35,702 nt of DNA from Acidimicrobiales bacterium (GTDB lineage Bacteria > Actinomycetota > Acidimicrobiia > Acidimicrobiales > GCA-2861595), in the NCBI GenBank assembly GCA_036262515.1, contig DATAIT010000056.1, positions 1 to 35,702 on the forward strand, in the 5' to 3' direction. Positions 1-8,419 of this stretch are shown here, one piece after another. Position 1 is the first letter of the stretch. Each line of letters begins with the position of its first letter. The notes below the pieces were generated by a model that made no database searches, was not told where the DNA came from, and saw nothing but the letters and a program-made list of their open reading frames with translations. A program made the translations under genes and the position numbers.

Positions 1-4
1 CGGG

Positions 5-628
5 TCAGCCGGCGGCGGCGAGGACGTCGGCCCACGGGAGGCGGCCCTCCCGGAGGAGCTTGGGCTCCGCGCCGGTGCAGTCGACGACGGTGGATGGGGC
101 GCCCGTGCACGTCCCGCCGTCGAGGACCACGGCCACGGAGTCGCCGAAGACGGCGCACACCTCGGCCGCCGTGGTGATGGTGGGCTCGCCGTGCAGGTTG
201 GCGCTCGTCGCCGCGATGGGGCCCTGGGCCCGGCAAAGGGCGAGTGGCACGGGGTGGGCCGGGCACCGCACGCCGACGGTGGCTTCGTCGGTGCCCAGGT
301 CGGCCCGCAGGCCGGGACGCCTGGGGAGCACCACCGTGAGCGCACCGGGCCAGAACCGCTCCATCAGCCGGCGGGCCGACGCCGGCACGGCCGTCGCCAG
401 GTCGGCGACCTGCTCCGCAGCCGCCACCAGCACCGGGAGGTCCACCTCCCGAGGACGCCGCTTCACTCGGAACAGACGGTCCGTTGCCCCGATGGAGAAC
501 GGGTCGACGGCCAGTCCGTACACCGTGTCCGTCGGCAGGGCCAGGACCTGTCCGGCGGCCAGGGCGGCCACGGCCTGCTCGATGGCGGAGCTCGGGGGCG
601 GATCGCCGGCGGCGGCGACGAGGGCCAC
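5..628 (-). CDS. tsaC: L-threonylcarbamoyladenylate synthase (Sua5/YrdC family)
   Basis: Makes threonylcarbamoyl-AMP from threonine, bicarbonate and ATP for the t6A37 modification of ANN-decoding tRNAs in the cytosol. The translation (207 aa) carries the YrdC signature LPTDTVYGLAVDP near the N-terminus, a basic KRRPREVDLPVLV segment and the nucleotide-binding GPIAATSANLHGEP stretch. Its length matches a YrdC-only protein without the extra Sua5 C-terminal domain. I chose the GTG at 628 because it lies 4 nt after the prmC stop; the reading frame stays open upstream but only as a shadow of prmC. Last gene of the prfA-prmC-tsaC run, the usual actinobacterial order, probably translationally coupled to prmC. 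Family call is firm; the exact start is probable. Confidence 0.93.
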   Translation of the reverse strand: MALVAAAGDPPPSSAIEQAVAALAAGQVLALPTDTVYGLAVDPFSIGATDRLFRVKRRPREVDLPVLVAAAEQVADLATAVPASARRLMERFWPGALTVVLPRRPGLRADLGTDEATVGVRCPAHPVPLALCRAQGPIAATSANLHGEPTITTAAEVCAVFGDSVAVVLDGGTCTGAPSTVVDCTGAEPKLLREGRLPWADVLAAAG

Positions 629-632
629 GACC

Positions 633-1517
633 TCAGGCCCGGCCCACGAGGACGCGTGCCCGGCCGGCGAGGTCCGGGCGGACGTCGACAGCGTCGAAGC
701 CGGCGGCGACGGCGAGGGCGGAGGCAGCCTGGCGTTGGTGCGGCGCGATCTCCACGACGAGCCCGCCCGGGCGGGCCAGCCACCGGGGCGCCTGCTCGAC
801 GATGGCGGCGATCTGCTCGAGCCCCGTCGGGCCGGCGACCAGGGCCGACCGCGGCTCCCAGTGGGCCACCTCGGGGGGCAGGTCGTCGACCTCCCCCTCG
901 GCGACGTACGGCGGGTTGGACACGACGACGTCGACGCGACCACGCAGGATCGGCGGCAGGGGCTCGAACCACGAGCCCACCTCGAGCCGGACCCTCGCTC
1001 CGGCCCGGCCGAGCCCGGCCAGGTTCGCCCGGGCCACGGCGATCGCTTCCGCCGATCGGTCGACGGCCCACACCTCGGCCCCCGGCACCTCCCGCGCCAC
1101 GGACAGGGCGATGGCCCCGGACCCGGTGCCCAGGTCGACGACGACGGGCTCGGAACGGCCGAGGCGGTGCAGCTCGGCCATGGCGACCTCCACCACCGCC
1201 TCCGTCTCCGGCCGCGGGATCAGCACGCGACGGTCCACGAACAGATCGAGGGTGCGGAACCCCCAGGCGCCGAGCACGTACTGGAGCGGCTCCCCCGCCG
1301 CCCGTCGCCCGACCATCTGCTCGAAGTGGGCGGCGGCCCGCACCGTCGCCGCGTCGTCCAGGCGCAGGTGGTGCTGGGCGCCGTCGTACCCCGACGCCCG
1401 CTCCACGATGCGGCGCGCGTCGTTCGCCGACGCCAGCCGGGCCCGGGCCTCGTCGAGCAGCTCTCGCCACGTCACCGGGCGCGAGAGCTCCTCCGCCTCG
1501 TCCCGCTCGGCGCTCAT
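633..1517 (-). CDS. prmC: Release factor glutamine methyltransferase PrmC/HemK
   Basis: SAM-dependent enzyme that N5-methylates the glutamine of the GGQ motif in class-I release factors, so its substrate is made by the gene just upstream (prfA). The 294-aa protein has an N-terminal helical RF-binding region (about residues 1-95, including RPVTWRELLDEAR), the SAM-binding VVDLGTGSGAIALSVA loop near residues 125-140, and the catalytic NPPY motif (VVSNPPYVAEGE) around residue 200. Length is normal for HemK. It begins 49 bp after the prfA stop and ends 4 nt before the tsaC GTG, so the three genes probably form one operon. No anomalies seen. Confidence 0.95.
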   Translation of the reverse strand: MSAERDEAEELSRPVTWRELLDEARARLASANDARRIVERASGYDGAQHHLRLDDAATVRAAAHFEQMVGRRAAGEPLQYVLGAWGFRTLDLFVDRRVLIPRPETEAVVEVAMAELHRLGRSEPVVVDLGTGSGAIALSVAREVPGAEVWAVDRSAEAIAVARANLAGLGRAGARVRLEVGSWFEPLPPILRGRVDVVVSNPPYVAEGEVDDLPPEVAHWEPRSALVAGPTGLEQIAAIVEQAPRWLARPGGLVVEIAPHQRQAASALAVAAGFDAVDVRPDLAGRARVLVGRA

Positions 1518-1566
1518 CGCCGCCGCGCCGCCGGCAAGATCCGGGAGGCCGCCCGGCTCTCCCCGG

Positions 1567-2628
1567 TCATTCCCCGCTGAGCTGGCGGGCCCGCTCGTCG
1601 GCGAGGAGCGCTTCGGTGAGGTCGTCGAGCTCGCCCATCAGCACCTTGTCGAGCTTGTAGAGCGTGAGGCCGATGCGGTGGTCGGTGACGCGGTTCTCCT
1701 TGTAGTTGTACGTCCGGATCTTCTCCGATCGGCCGCCGCCGCCGACCTGGCTGCGGCGTTGCTCGGACTGCTCGGCCGCCTGGCGGTCCTGCTCGGCCTT
1801 GAGCAGGCGGGCCCGGAGCACCTGCATGGCCTTGGCCCGGTTCTGGATCTGGCTCTTCTCGTCCTGCATGGCGACGACGAGCCCGGTGGGCAGGTGGGTG
1901 ATCCGCACGGCCGAGTCGGTGGTGTTCACCGACTGCCCGCCCGGACCTGTGGAGCGGTAGACGTCGACCTTCAGGTCGTTGGGATCGACCTCCACGTCGA
2001 CCTCCTCTGCCTCGGGTAGGACGGTGACGGTGGCCGACGAGGTGTGGATGCGACCCTGGGACTCGGTGGCGGGGACGCGTTGCACCCGGTGCGGCCCGCC
2101 CTCGTGCTTCATCCGGCTCCACACCGCGTCGCCCTTGAGGAGGAAGCTCACCTCGTTGAACCCGCCCTTGTCGGACGAGTCGGCGCCCAGGATCTCGTGG
2201 CGCCAGCCCATGCGGTCGGCGTTGCGGATGTACATCTCGAAGAGGTCCTTGGCCCACAGGTTGGCCTCCTCGCCGCCCTCGGCACCGCGGATCTCGACGA
2301 TCACGTTCTTGTCGTCGTTGGGGTCACGGGGGAGCAGGAGGATCTTGAGCTCCTCCTCCAGTGCGACGATGCGGGCCTCCAGCTGGGCGACCTCCGCCTC
2401 GAGCAGGGCCCGGTCCTCACCCGTGGCCTCGGCCAGCATCTCCCGACCGGCCAGCAGGTTCTCGGACGCTTCCCTGTACCGGCGGTAGGCCTGCACGACG
2501 GGTTCGAGCTCCTTGAGCCTGCGCCCGGTGTCACGCAGCGCGTGCTGGTCGGCCAGGACGACCGGGTCGTTCATCCGCTCGGCGGCGCGGGCGTACTCGT
2601 CCTCCAGTCCCGCCAGTCGTTCGAGCAC
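1567..2628 (-). CDS. prfA: Peptide chain release factor 1 (RF1)
   Basis: Decodes UAA/UAG and triggers peptidyl-tRNA hydrolysis on the ribosome. Diagnostic motifs are the RF1 tripeptide anticodon PAT (in RVPATESQGRIHTS, about residues 186-188) and the catalytic GGQ (in STGPGGQSVNTT, about 230-232), followed by the conserved RITHLPTG. The protein is 353 aa from the GTG at 2628, close to the 360 aa usual for the family. I chose that GTG because a TACCCT box lies 6 nt upstream, giving a leaderless start, and because the protein then begins VLERLAGLEDEY, in register with other RF1 N-termini. An in-frame GTG at 2655 with GGAG just upstream would add nine residues and is the alternative. First gene of prfA-prmC-tsaC. 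Confidence 0.95.
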   Translation of the reverse strand: MLERLAGLEDEYARAAERMNDPVVLADQHALRDTGRRLKELEPVVQAYRRYREASENLLAGREMLAEATGEDRALLEAEVAQLEARIVALEEELKILLLPRDPNDDKNVIVEIRGAEGGEEANLWAKDLFEMYIRNADRMGWRHEILGADSSDKGGFNEVSFLLKGDAVWSRMKHEGGPHRVQRVPATESQGRIHTSSATVTVLPEAEEVDVEVDPNDLKVDVYRSTGPGGQSVNTTDSAVRITHLPTGLVVAMQDEKSQIQNRAKAMQVLRARLLKAEQDRQAAEQSEQRRSQVGGGGRSEKIRTYNYKENRVTDHRIGLTLYKLDKVLMGELDDLTEALLADERARQLSGE

Positions 2629-2634
2629 AGGGCA

Positions 2635-2640
2635 AGGGTA
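2635..2640 (-). promoter_or_regulatory. -10 box TACCCT upstream of prfA
   Basis: TANNNT element 6 nt before the GTG at 2628, predicting transcription that starts at or next to the start codon. It would only be intragenic if prfA starts at 2655. Confidence 0.45.
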
Positions 2641-2683
2641 TGCCGGGCCCCGCACCGCCGCTCCGGCACGGGGGTGGTCGGAG

Positions 2684-3736
2684 CTACAGCGCCCGCCAGC
2701 CCCCGGGGAGGGTCACCACCCCGGCGGGCTCCACCAGGGCGTCGGCGAGGGTGCGGGTGAGCGGGTGGTCGTCGGCCTCGGGCACGACGAGGACGAGGCG
2801 GGCGCCGCGGCCGTCGGCCAGGCGGGCGTCTGCCGCCGCCGGCACGAGGTCGACGTCGATGCCGGTCGAGCAGACGACGAGGAGGGGCCGGCCGTCGCCG
2901 TCGGCACCGGTGGCGGGAGCCGGTGCCCGTTGCCGCAGGTCGGTGCGGATGACGGGCGAGGGCGCAAGGGTGAGCGAGGTGGCGCCGACGAGGGCCGGAC
3001 GGCGGACGAGGACGGCGCGCATCCACCGCTCGAGCGCGAGCTGGTTGACCTGGTGGGAGGGAGCGTCGGGTCGGCGCACCGAGCGGACGGCGGCGACGGC
3101 CGCAGCCAGCGCCTGGTCCGCAGGCCGGTCGCCGTGCACCATGCGTTGGGCCTCGCGGTCGAACGCGCCCACGCCGACCTCGATGCGGGTCCCCTCGTGG
3201 TCGGAGACCACGCGGGCGACTTCGAGCCCGAGCACCTCGGCCCGGAGGACCCCGTGCTCGACCACGGGGTCGGCTCCGGCCGTCTCGATCATCGCGACGA
3301 AGGCCGCCGCATCCGGCGGAAGGGGGGGCTCGGGGCCGATCGGAGCAGGCTCGGCGGCCACGAGGTCGCGCCCGTCGATCCGCCAGACGACGGGCGGCGA
3401 GACGAACTGGGACGCCCGGCGGGCGAGCTCGCCGGCGCCGTCGTCCACCAGCACGTGCAGCTCACCAACACCCGCCCGGCGGCCCCACGCCATCGCGCCG
3501 CCGAGCGCCGACGCCGGCCGCTCGGCCGCCAGCACCCATCCCACACCCGGGCGGCGCGCCGCTGCGCCACCGGGAAACGGGGCGAGCTCGGGGTCGGCGC
3601 CCGGCCACCGGCTCGCGACGAGGACCCGGAGCTTGGCCTGGAGGACGGACTGCCGCTGGGCGGTGTCCAGCGGGCGGTGCCTACTTCTTGGCGGCGCGAC
3701 GGCCGTACCGGCGCTCGAAGCGCTCGACCCGGCCAC
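2684..3736 (-). CDS. Conserved-looking protein of unknown function between rpmE and prfA
   Basis: I do not recognise this family. The 350-aa product is Ala/Arg/Val-rich with no signal peptide or membrane segment. It looks like an alpha/beta protein, with several short hydrophobic strands ([37 protein letters not shown]) and a C-terminus LPGGWRAL. Codon use and composition match its neighbours and the frame is open across the whole rpmE-prfA gap, which supports it being real. The start is unclear: the GTG at 3736 overlaps rpmE by 56 bp and nothing in the first ~30 codons is obviously conserved; the next candidate is a CTG at 3670 preceded by AGTAGG. It sits between two translation genes, which hints at a ribosome-linked role but proves nothing. 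Confidence 0.6.
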   Translation of the reverse strand: MAGSSASSAGTAVAPPRSRHRPLDTAQRQSVLQAKLRVLVASRWPGADPELAPFPGGAAARRPGVGWVLAAERPASALGGAMAWGRRAGVGELHVLVDDGAGELARRASQFVSPPVVWRIDGRDLVAAEPAPIGPEPPLPPDAAAFVAMIETAGADPVVEHGVLRAEVLGLEVARVVSDHEGTRIEVGVGAFDREAQRMVHGDRPADQALAAAVAAVRSVRRPDAPSHQVNQLALERWMRAVLVRRPALVGATSLTLAPSPVIRTDLRQRAPAPATGADGDGRPLLVVCSTGIDVDLVPAAADARLADGRGARLVLVVPEADDHPLTRTLADALVEPAGVVTLPGGWRAL

Positions 3737-3893
3737 CGGTGTCCACCAGCTTCTGCTTGCCCGTGTAGAACGGGTGGCACTCGTTGCACAGCTCGCTGCG
3801 CAGGTCGGCCTTGGTGGAGCGGGTGGTGAAGGTGTTCCCGCAGGAGCACTTCACCGACGTCTCGATGTACGTGGGATGGATGTCGGCCTTCAC
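3681..3893 (-). CDS. rpmE: 50S ribosomal protein L31, zinc-binding form
   Basis: Large-subunit ribosomal protein of 70 aa. Begins [16 protein letters not shown], matching the L31 N-terminus (KxDIHP), and contains the signature [20 protein letters not shown]. Four cysteines (two in KCSCGN near residues 16/18, two in CNEC near 36/39) form the zinc site, so this is the C+ form rather than the zinc-independent YkgM type. The GTG at 3893 is chosen over the longer frame (to 3947) because the family starts at K-A-D-I-H-P and because GAAGAGG lies a few bases upstream. Located directly after rho, as in many actinobacteria, with its own promoter in the 58-bp gap. Confidence 0.95.
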   Translation of the reverse strand: MKADIHPTYIETSVKCSCGNTFTTRSTKADLRSELCNECHPFYTGKQKLVDTGGRVERFERRYGRRAAKK

Positions 3894-3926
3894 GGTGCCT
3901 CTTCTCGTGGATCGGTGCGGCGACGG

Positions 3927-3932
3927 ATGGTA
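3927..3932 (-). promoter_or_regulatory. -10 box TACCAT for rpmE
   Basis: TACCAT in the rho-rpmE gap, about 33 nt before the rpmE GTG, leaving a short 5' UTR with a GAAGAGG ribosome-binding site. Suggests rpmE is transcribed separately from rho. Confidence 0.45.
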
Positions 3933-3951
3933 GACGCTCGGGGGCAACCCC

Positions 3952-5889
3952 TCACACGGGGACGGCCGGCCCCTTGGCGATCTCGGCCAGGAACTCGTCG
4001 TTGCTCTTCGTGGTCTTGATCTTCTCCATCAACAACTCCAGACCGGCCGCATGACTTCCCTCTGCCCCGAGGGCCTGCAGGACGCGGCGCAGCTTCCACA
4101 CCTGCTGGAGCTGCACCCGCTCGAAGAGCAGTTCCTCGTGGCGGGTGGACGAGCCGTTGACGTCGATGGCCGGGTAGATCCGGCGCTCGGCCAGGCGGCG
4201 GTCGAGACGCAGCTCCATGTTGCCGGTGCCCTTGAACTCCTCGAAGATCACCTCGTCCATGCGTGACCCCGTCTCGACCAGCGCGGTGGCGAGGATGGTG
4301 AGGGAACCGCCCTCCTCGATGTTGCGGGCGGCGCCGAAGAAGCGCTTCGGCGGGTACAGCGCGTTGGCGTCGACGCCGCCCGAGAGGATGCGGCCCGACG
4401 CCGGAGCGGCCAGGTTGTAGGCGCGGGCCAGCCGCGTGATGCCGTCGAGGACGATCACCACGTCCTTGCCCAGCTCGACCAGCCGCTTGGCCCGGTCGAT
4501 GGCCAGCTCGGCCACGGCCGTGTGCTCGTCGGACGGACGGTCGAACGTGGACGCCACGACCTCGCCCTGCACCGACCGGCGCATGTCGGTGACCTCCTCG
4601 GGACGCTCGTCGACCAGGAGCACCATCAGGTGCACCTCGGGGTTGTTGGCCTCGATGGAGTGGGCGATCTGCTTCAGCACCGTGGTCTTGCCCGCCTTCG
4701 GCGGCGACACGATGAGGCCTCGCTGGCCCTTCCCGATCGGGGAGATGAGGTCGACGATGCGCGACACCATGTTCGACTGGTCGCCGGGCACCTCGAGACG
4801 CAGCTTGTCGTCCGGGAACAGCGGGGTGAGGTCCTCGAAGCGGGGACGCTGCCGGGCCTCGTCCGGCGTGAGCCCGCTCACCGTGTCGATGCGCACCAGC
4901 GCCGGGTACTTCTCGCTGCTGCCCGCCGGGCGACTGGCGCCCTCGACCTGGTCGCCCTTGCGCAGGGCGAAGCGGCGGACCTGGCTGATCGACACGTAGA
5001 CGTCGCGGGGACCGGCGATGTAGCCGCTGGTGCGCAGGAACCCGTAGCCCTGGTCGTTGAGGTCGAGCAGGCCCGACACGGGGACCGGTTCGCCCGAGAA
5101 GGGCTGGTCGTGCGCCGGAGCGGGGCTCTGCACCTCCCCCGGGCGGTCGGAGCGGTCGCGGCCCCGGCGCCGGCGGCTGCGCCGGTTGGCCGGATCGAGG
5201 TTGTTGTGCTGCCCGGCCTGGCCGGTCGAGCCCCCGTGCGGGCCCTGGCCGCCCTGGGCGCCCGGCTGGTACTGCGACTGGCCGTTGCCGCGATCGCGGC
5301 CCTGGTCGCGCCACTGACCCTGGTCGCGCGACCCGGGTCCGGAGGGGTCGCCGGCCGCTGCGTTGTGCGTCTGCTGGTCGGCGGCGGCGTCGGCGTTGTC
5401 GTTGTCGTCGTCGTCCGGCCGGGCCGGGGAGCGGACGTCGCCGTCGACGGGGTCGTGGTGGACGGGATCGGCGCCCGGCGCCCGGTCGGCGCCTCCGTCA
5501 GCCGAGGCGTCGGCGCCGTCATCTGCGTCACCCGAGGCGTCGGCCGGAGGACCGTCGCCGGCCGCCCACGACCCCGGGTCGGCCCCGGAGTCGCCGCCTG
5601 GAGGCGTCCCGGCCGCTGCCGGCTCGTCGGCGGCGGCCGTCTCGTCGGTCGCCCCGGAGGTCCCGTTGGCGTCGGGACCGGCCGCTCTCGACCGTGTGGC
5701 CCGCGCTCGCGCTGCGGGCGGCGCGCCGGCGTCCTCCTCGACGCCCGTGGCCCGCAGGATCTGGCCGACCAGCGTGGCCTTGGCGGCACGGGACGACGGC
5801 TTGAGGCCGAGGGCCTCGGCGATGGCGTGGAGCTCGTCGCGCTCCTTGCCCTCCAGGACCGAGCGCTCCAGCTGCTGCTCTCCGCTCAT
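3952..5889 (-). CDS. rho: Transcription termination factor Rho with long disordered insertion
   Basis: Hexameric RNA-dependent ATPase/translocase that ends transcription. Order of parts in the 645-aa protein: Rho_N helix bundle (about 8-50, [15 protein letters not shown]), a low-complexity insertion of about 220 residues (about 52-270; first Ala/Asp/Pro-rich and acidic, then Gln/Gly/Arg-rich ending in [14 protein letters not shown]), the cold-shock RNA-binding fold ([18 protein letters not shown]), then the RecA-like core with P-loop SPPKAGKTT near 395, [16 protein letters not shown] (Walker B/Q-loop region) and the R-loop segment [17 protein letters not shown]. coli Rho is about 419 aa, so the excess is the insertion. 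Its ATG overlaps the 2PGK stop (ATGA), implying coupling. Start is confirmed by that overlap and the Rho_N domain immediately after. Confidence 0.97.
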   Translation of the reverse strand: MSGEQQLERSVLEGKERDELHAIAEALGLKPSSRAAKATLVGQILRATGVEEDAGAPPAARARATRSRAAGPDANGTSGATDETAAADEPAAAGTPPGGDSGADPGSWAAGDGPPADASGDADDGADASADGGADRAPGADPVHHDPVDGDVRSPARPDDDDNDNADAAADQQTHNAAAGDPSGPGSRDQGQWRDQGRDRGNGQSQYQPGAQGGQGPHGGSTGQAGQHNNLDPANRRSRRRRGRDRSDRPGEVQSPAPAHDQPFSGEPVPVSGLLDLNDQGYGFLRTSGYIAGPRDVYVSISQVRRFALRKGDQVEGASRPAGSSEKYPALVRIDTVSGLTPDEARQRPRFEDLTPLFPDDKLRLEVPGDQSNMVSRIVDLISPIGKGQRGLIVSPPKAGKTTVLKQIAHSIEANNPEVHLMVLLVDERPEEVTDMRRSVQGEVVASTFDRPSDEHTAVAELAIDRAKRLVELGKDVVIVLDGITRLARAYNLAAPASGRILSGGVDANALYPPKRFFGAARNIEEGGSLTILATALVETGSRMDEVIFEEFKGTGNMELRLDRRLAERRIYPAIDVNGSSTRHEELLFERVQLQQVWKLRRVLQALGAEGSHAAGLELLMEKIKTTKSNDEFLAEIAKGPAVPV

Positions 5890-6842
5890 CGTGCTCCTTG
5901 CTTGCTCGCGACCGTGCCGGGCACGGTGGCTCTCGGGATGGCCTCGATGGCCTGGGTGAAGACCAGGTCGATCACGCGGTTGAGGGTGACGTCGAGGTTG
6001 TTGGACGGGACGATGGCGACCCCGTGCTCGAGGGCCAGCGACTTGACGTACTTCTGCTGCTTGCGGATGTTGTCGAAGTAGTCGAGGTAGCGCTCGGAGG
6101 GCCTGTTGCGGACCTCATGGGCCCGGACGAGGAAGTGGCTGCGGTGGACATCCTCGTCGTCCACGGTGACCACGAGGGACACGACCACGGCGCGCCCTGC
6201 GAACGGCGTGCTGTCGAGGAAGCCCGGCACCAGGTGGGCCCCCTCGAGGATGAGGTCGGTGCCCTCGTCGGCGGCCCGTGAGATCAGCGCGCCGACGCCG
6301 ACGGCCACCGCCGACGCCTGCTCGCCGAACCCGATCAGCACGGGGTCGGCACTCCGGGGCAGGGGGTGGCGGACCAGGCGGGCGGCGTCGAACGACGACG
6401 TGTGGATCGTCGGCATGATCTCCTTGCTGAACATCGCCCGCATCACCTCCCGGATCGCGTCGGTGGGGACGACCCGGGTGATACCGAGGCGGTTGGCCAG
6501 CATGGTGGCGATGGTCGACTTGCCGACGCCCGTGGCCCCGCCCACGAGGACCACCAGCGGCCGGTCGAGCTTGGCCAGCAGCTGCCACTTGGAGAACGAC
6601 ACGGCATAGCGCTCACCGACCTCGTGTCGGAGCACGTCGAGGACGAGATCGTTGAGCTCGGTGCCGGTGAGGGCGGGTTCGGCCATGGAGCGGAGCCGGT
6701 CCTCCACGACCTGGGCGGCGTGGAAGGCTCGTGCCGGGTCGAGCCCGGTGGCCATGATGCGCGACGCCATGAGGCCCTTGGAGTAGGGCAACCCGTACTC
6801 CTGGCCCGTCACGCTGACGCGGCGCGGCCCGGTGGTGGTCAC
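5886..6842 (-). CDS. 2-phosphoglycerate kinase (archaeal-type)
   Basis: Predicted to phosphorylate 2-phosphoglycerate with ATP to 2,3-diphosphoglycerate, the first committed step to cyclic 2,3-diphosphoglycerate. The 318-aa protein has an ATP-cone-like N-terminal segment (VSVTGQEYGLPYSKGLMASR, then a helical region to about residue 85) and a P-loop kinase core: VVLVGGATGVGKSTIATMLA near 97-115, followed by RVVPTDAIREVMRAM and LILEGAHLVPGF. This layout is that of methanogen 2PGK proteins. The next gene upstream encodes the enzyme that cyclises its product, which strongly supports the call. The start is a GTG at 6842 without a clear Shine-Dalgarno site; a GTG at 6812 is the alternative. Its stop overlaps the rho start by ATGA. 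It is not a GHMP-type homoserine kinase. Confidence 0.85.
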   Translation of the reverse strand: MTTTGPRRVSVTGQEYGLPYSKGLMASRIMATGLDPARAFHAAQVVEDRLRSMAEPALTGTELNDLVLDVLRHEVGERYAVSFSKWQLLAKLDRPLVVLVGGATGVGKSTIATMLANRLGITRVVPTDAIREVMRAMFSKEIMPTIHTSSFDAARLVRHPLPRSADPVLIGFGEQASAVAVGVGALISRAADEGTDLILEGAHLVPGFLDSTPFAGRAVVVSLVVTVDDEDVHRSHFLVRAHEVRNRPSERYLDYFDNIRKQQKYVKSLALEHGVAIVPSNNLDVTLNRVIDLVFTQAIEAIPRATVPGTVASKQGAR

Positions 6843-6950
6843 CGGCGGGGAGGTCCCGGGAGAGGAGTCGATGGTCGGTCTCGCGATTGGGCGGTGGGGC
6901 GGTGGCCAGTGGGATCAGGTCGGTCCGGTGGAACAGACGGCTCAGGGGGA

Positions 6951-8375
6951 TCAGGCGGAGAAGCGTCGGGCGGCAAGATCGGCGACCTCGGCCGCCAGCT
7001 CGTCGAACGAGCCGTCGCCGCTGATCGTCTCGACTCGGTTGTCACAGAAGACCACGTCCATCCCTCTCTCGAGGGCGATCCTGGCGGCCACGTCGATGGC
7101 AGCTGCTTTCAACTCGACGACGAGCACCTCGGCGTTCCCTGCCCCCGCCAGCTCCGCCTCCAGGAGGCGGCGGTTGGCCAGATTGTGGGAGGAGCCGACG
7201 ACCCTCGCCCCGTGCTGGTGTTCGAGATGTGCCGCCAAGTGTGCTCTGGCGGCTGGTGGTGCGGTGGTGGCGTAGAAGACCCGTCGCCCGGAGATCGGAG
7301 CAAGAGGGGTTGGCCGGAGGATCACACGGACGATCCGGGGAGCGGCCGACACCCCTTGCACCAGCCTCCCGACGTCGCCCTCGAAGGAGGCACGAAGACC
7401 TGAGGCCGCAAGCGAGGTTGCCCCAATGGTAACCACGATCAGGTCTGCGAGCAACACGCGGTAGGCGCCCAGATGGCCCGTGACCAGCTCCGGGTCGGCC
7501 GTGAACGGCACCACCAGGACCGTGGCGTCGGCGTGCGCCGGAGGAATGCTCTGGCCGCTTCCCTCGAAGATCAGGAGCGACTCCGTGCGGCCGTTGGCGA
7601 GCGCGACACCCTCGCGGAGGTTGGCGGCGGCCGGGGCGCCGGCCATGCCACCGCCGCACCGGCGGGTGCCCACGGTGGCCACCCCCGACATGACGGCATC
7701 CTCGAGGTGGTCGCTGGCGGCATGGCGGCCCGAGGCGGCCAGGGCCACCAGGCCGCCTGCGCTCAGATCGAACGTCGCCGGGTCGACCAGCTCCGGCTCG
7801 GCCGGTCCTCCTCGGCCCATGGCGACGACGACGGGTGGGGTGCCGCGATCGCGCAGGACCCTGGCCATCTGGGCGCTCACCGCCGTCTTGCCCGTCCGCT
7901 TCCCGGTGCCGATCACGGCCAGCGAGGGCTTCTCGGCCAACCGGGGACGGGGCGGCGGCTCGAACCAGAAGTCGCCCCCCGCGTAGGCGGTCCCGGCCGC
8001 GAGGGCGCGAGCGATGAGGCGAAGCCGGGTGCGGGCGTCGACGACCGGTTCGTCGGAGAGGTCGAACACGAGGTCCGGCCCGTACGCCTCGATGCCGGCG
8101 CGCAGGGCGGCGTCCGCCGAGTCGGCGGTGACGACCTCGACGCCGTAGTCGGGCGTCTCGGACCCGATCTTCTCGGTGCCCCCCAGCAGTGCCGCGCCCA
8201 CGACGGTCGCTCCCGGGAACCGCTCGGGCAGGCCACGGATGGCGTCGACCACGACCGGCGGGTAGTGCTCGCCGTCGACGAGGACGAGGATGCGCGCCGG
8301 GGCGCGCTCGGACAGGGGGTCAGGGTGGAGGACGAGCGAAATGTAACTGTCCGCCGCCACCTGTGCGCACGGCAC
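6951..8375 (-). CDS. cpgS: Cyclic 2,3-diphosphoglycerate synthetase
   Basis: Predicted to form the intramolecular phosphoanhydride of 2,3-diphosphoglycerate using ATP, giving cyclic 2,3-DPG. The translation starts its conserved part with ILVLVDGEHYPPVVVDAI, the N-terminal signature of the methanogen enzyme, continues with VFDLSDEPVVDARTRLRL and a nucleotide-binding loop GTGKRTGKTAVSAQMARVL near residues 154-172, and has ESLLIFEGSGQSIPPAHAD in the middle. About 474 aa from the GTG at 8375 (469 from GTG 8360), close to the methanogen protein. The frame is open far upstream, but that part is antisense-like shadow of the permease. The start is uncertain: neither GTG has a strong Shine-Dalgarno; a TACATT box lies in the first codons, 6 nt before an in-frame GTC at 8333. 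Lies 44 bp after the permease and 108 bp before the 2PGK gene. Confidence 0.88.
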   Translation of the reverse strand: MPCAQVAADSYISLVLHPDPLSERAPARILVLVDGEHYPPVVVDAIRGLPERFPGATVVGAALLGGTEKIGSETPDYGVEVVTADSADAALRAGIEAYGPDLVFDLSDEPVVDARTRLRLIARALAAGTAYAGGDFWFEPPPRPRLAEKPSLAVIGTGKRTGKTAVSAQMARVLRDRGTPPVVVAMGRGGPAEPELVDPATFDLSAGGLVALAASGRHAASDHLEDAVMSGVATVGTRRCGGGMAGAPAAANLREGVALANGRTESLLIFEGSGQSIPPAHADATVLVVPFTADPELVTGHLGAYRVLLADLIVVTIGATSLAASGLRASFEGDVGRLVQGVSAAPRIVRVILRPTPLAPISGRRVFYATTAPPAARAHLAAHLEHQHGARVVGSSHNLANRRLLEAELAGAGNAEVLVVELKAAAIDVAARIALERGMDVVFCDNRVETISGDGSFDELAAEVADLAARRFSA

Positions 8376-8419
8376 CTGCCGGTTCTGCCGACGATTGCCT
8401 GCGCCCGCGTCGGAGACTG

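Noticed and set aside
5886..6842. Homoserine kinase (to fill the thrB gap)
   Set aside because: It is a P-loop kinase with the 2PGK layout, not a GHMP kinase.
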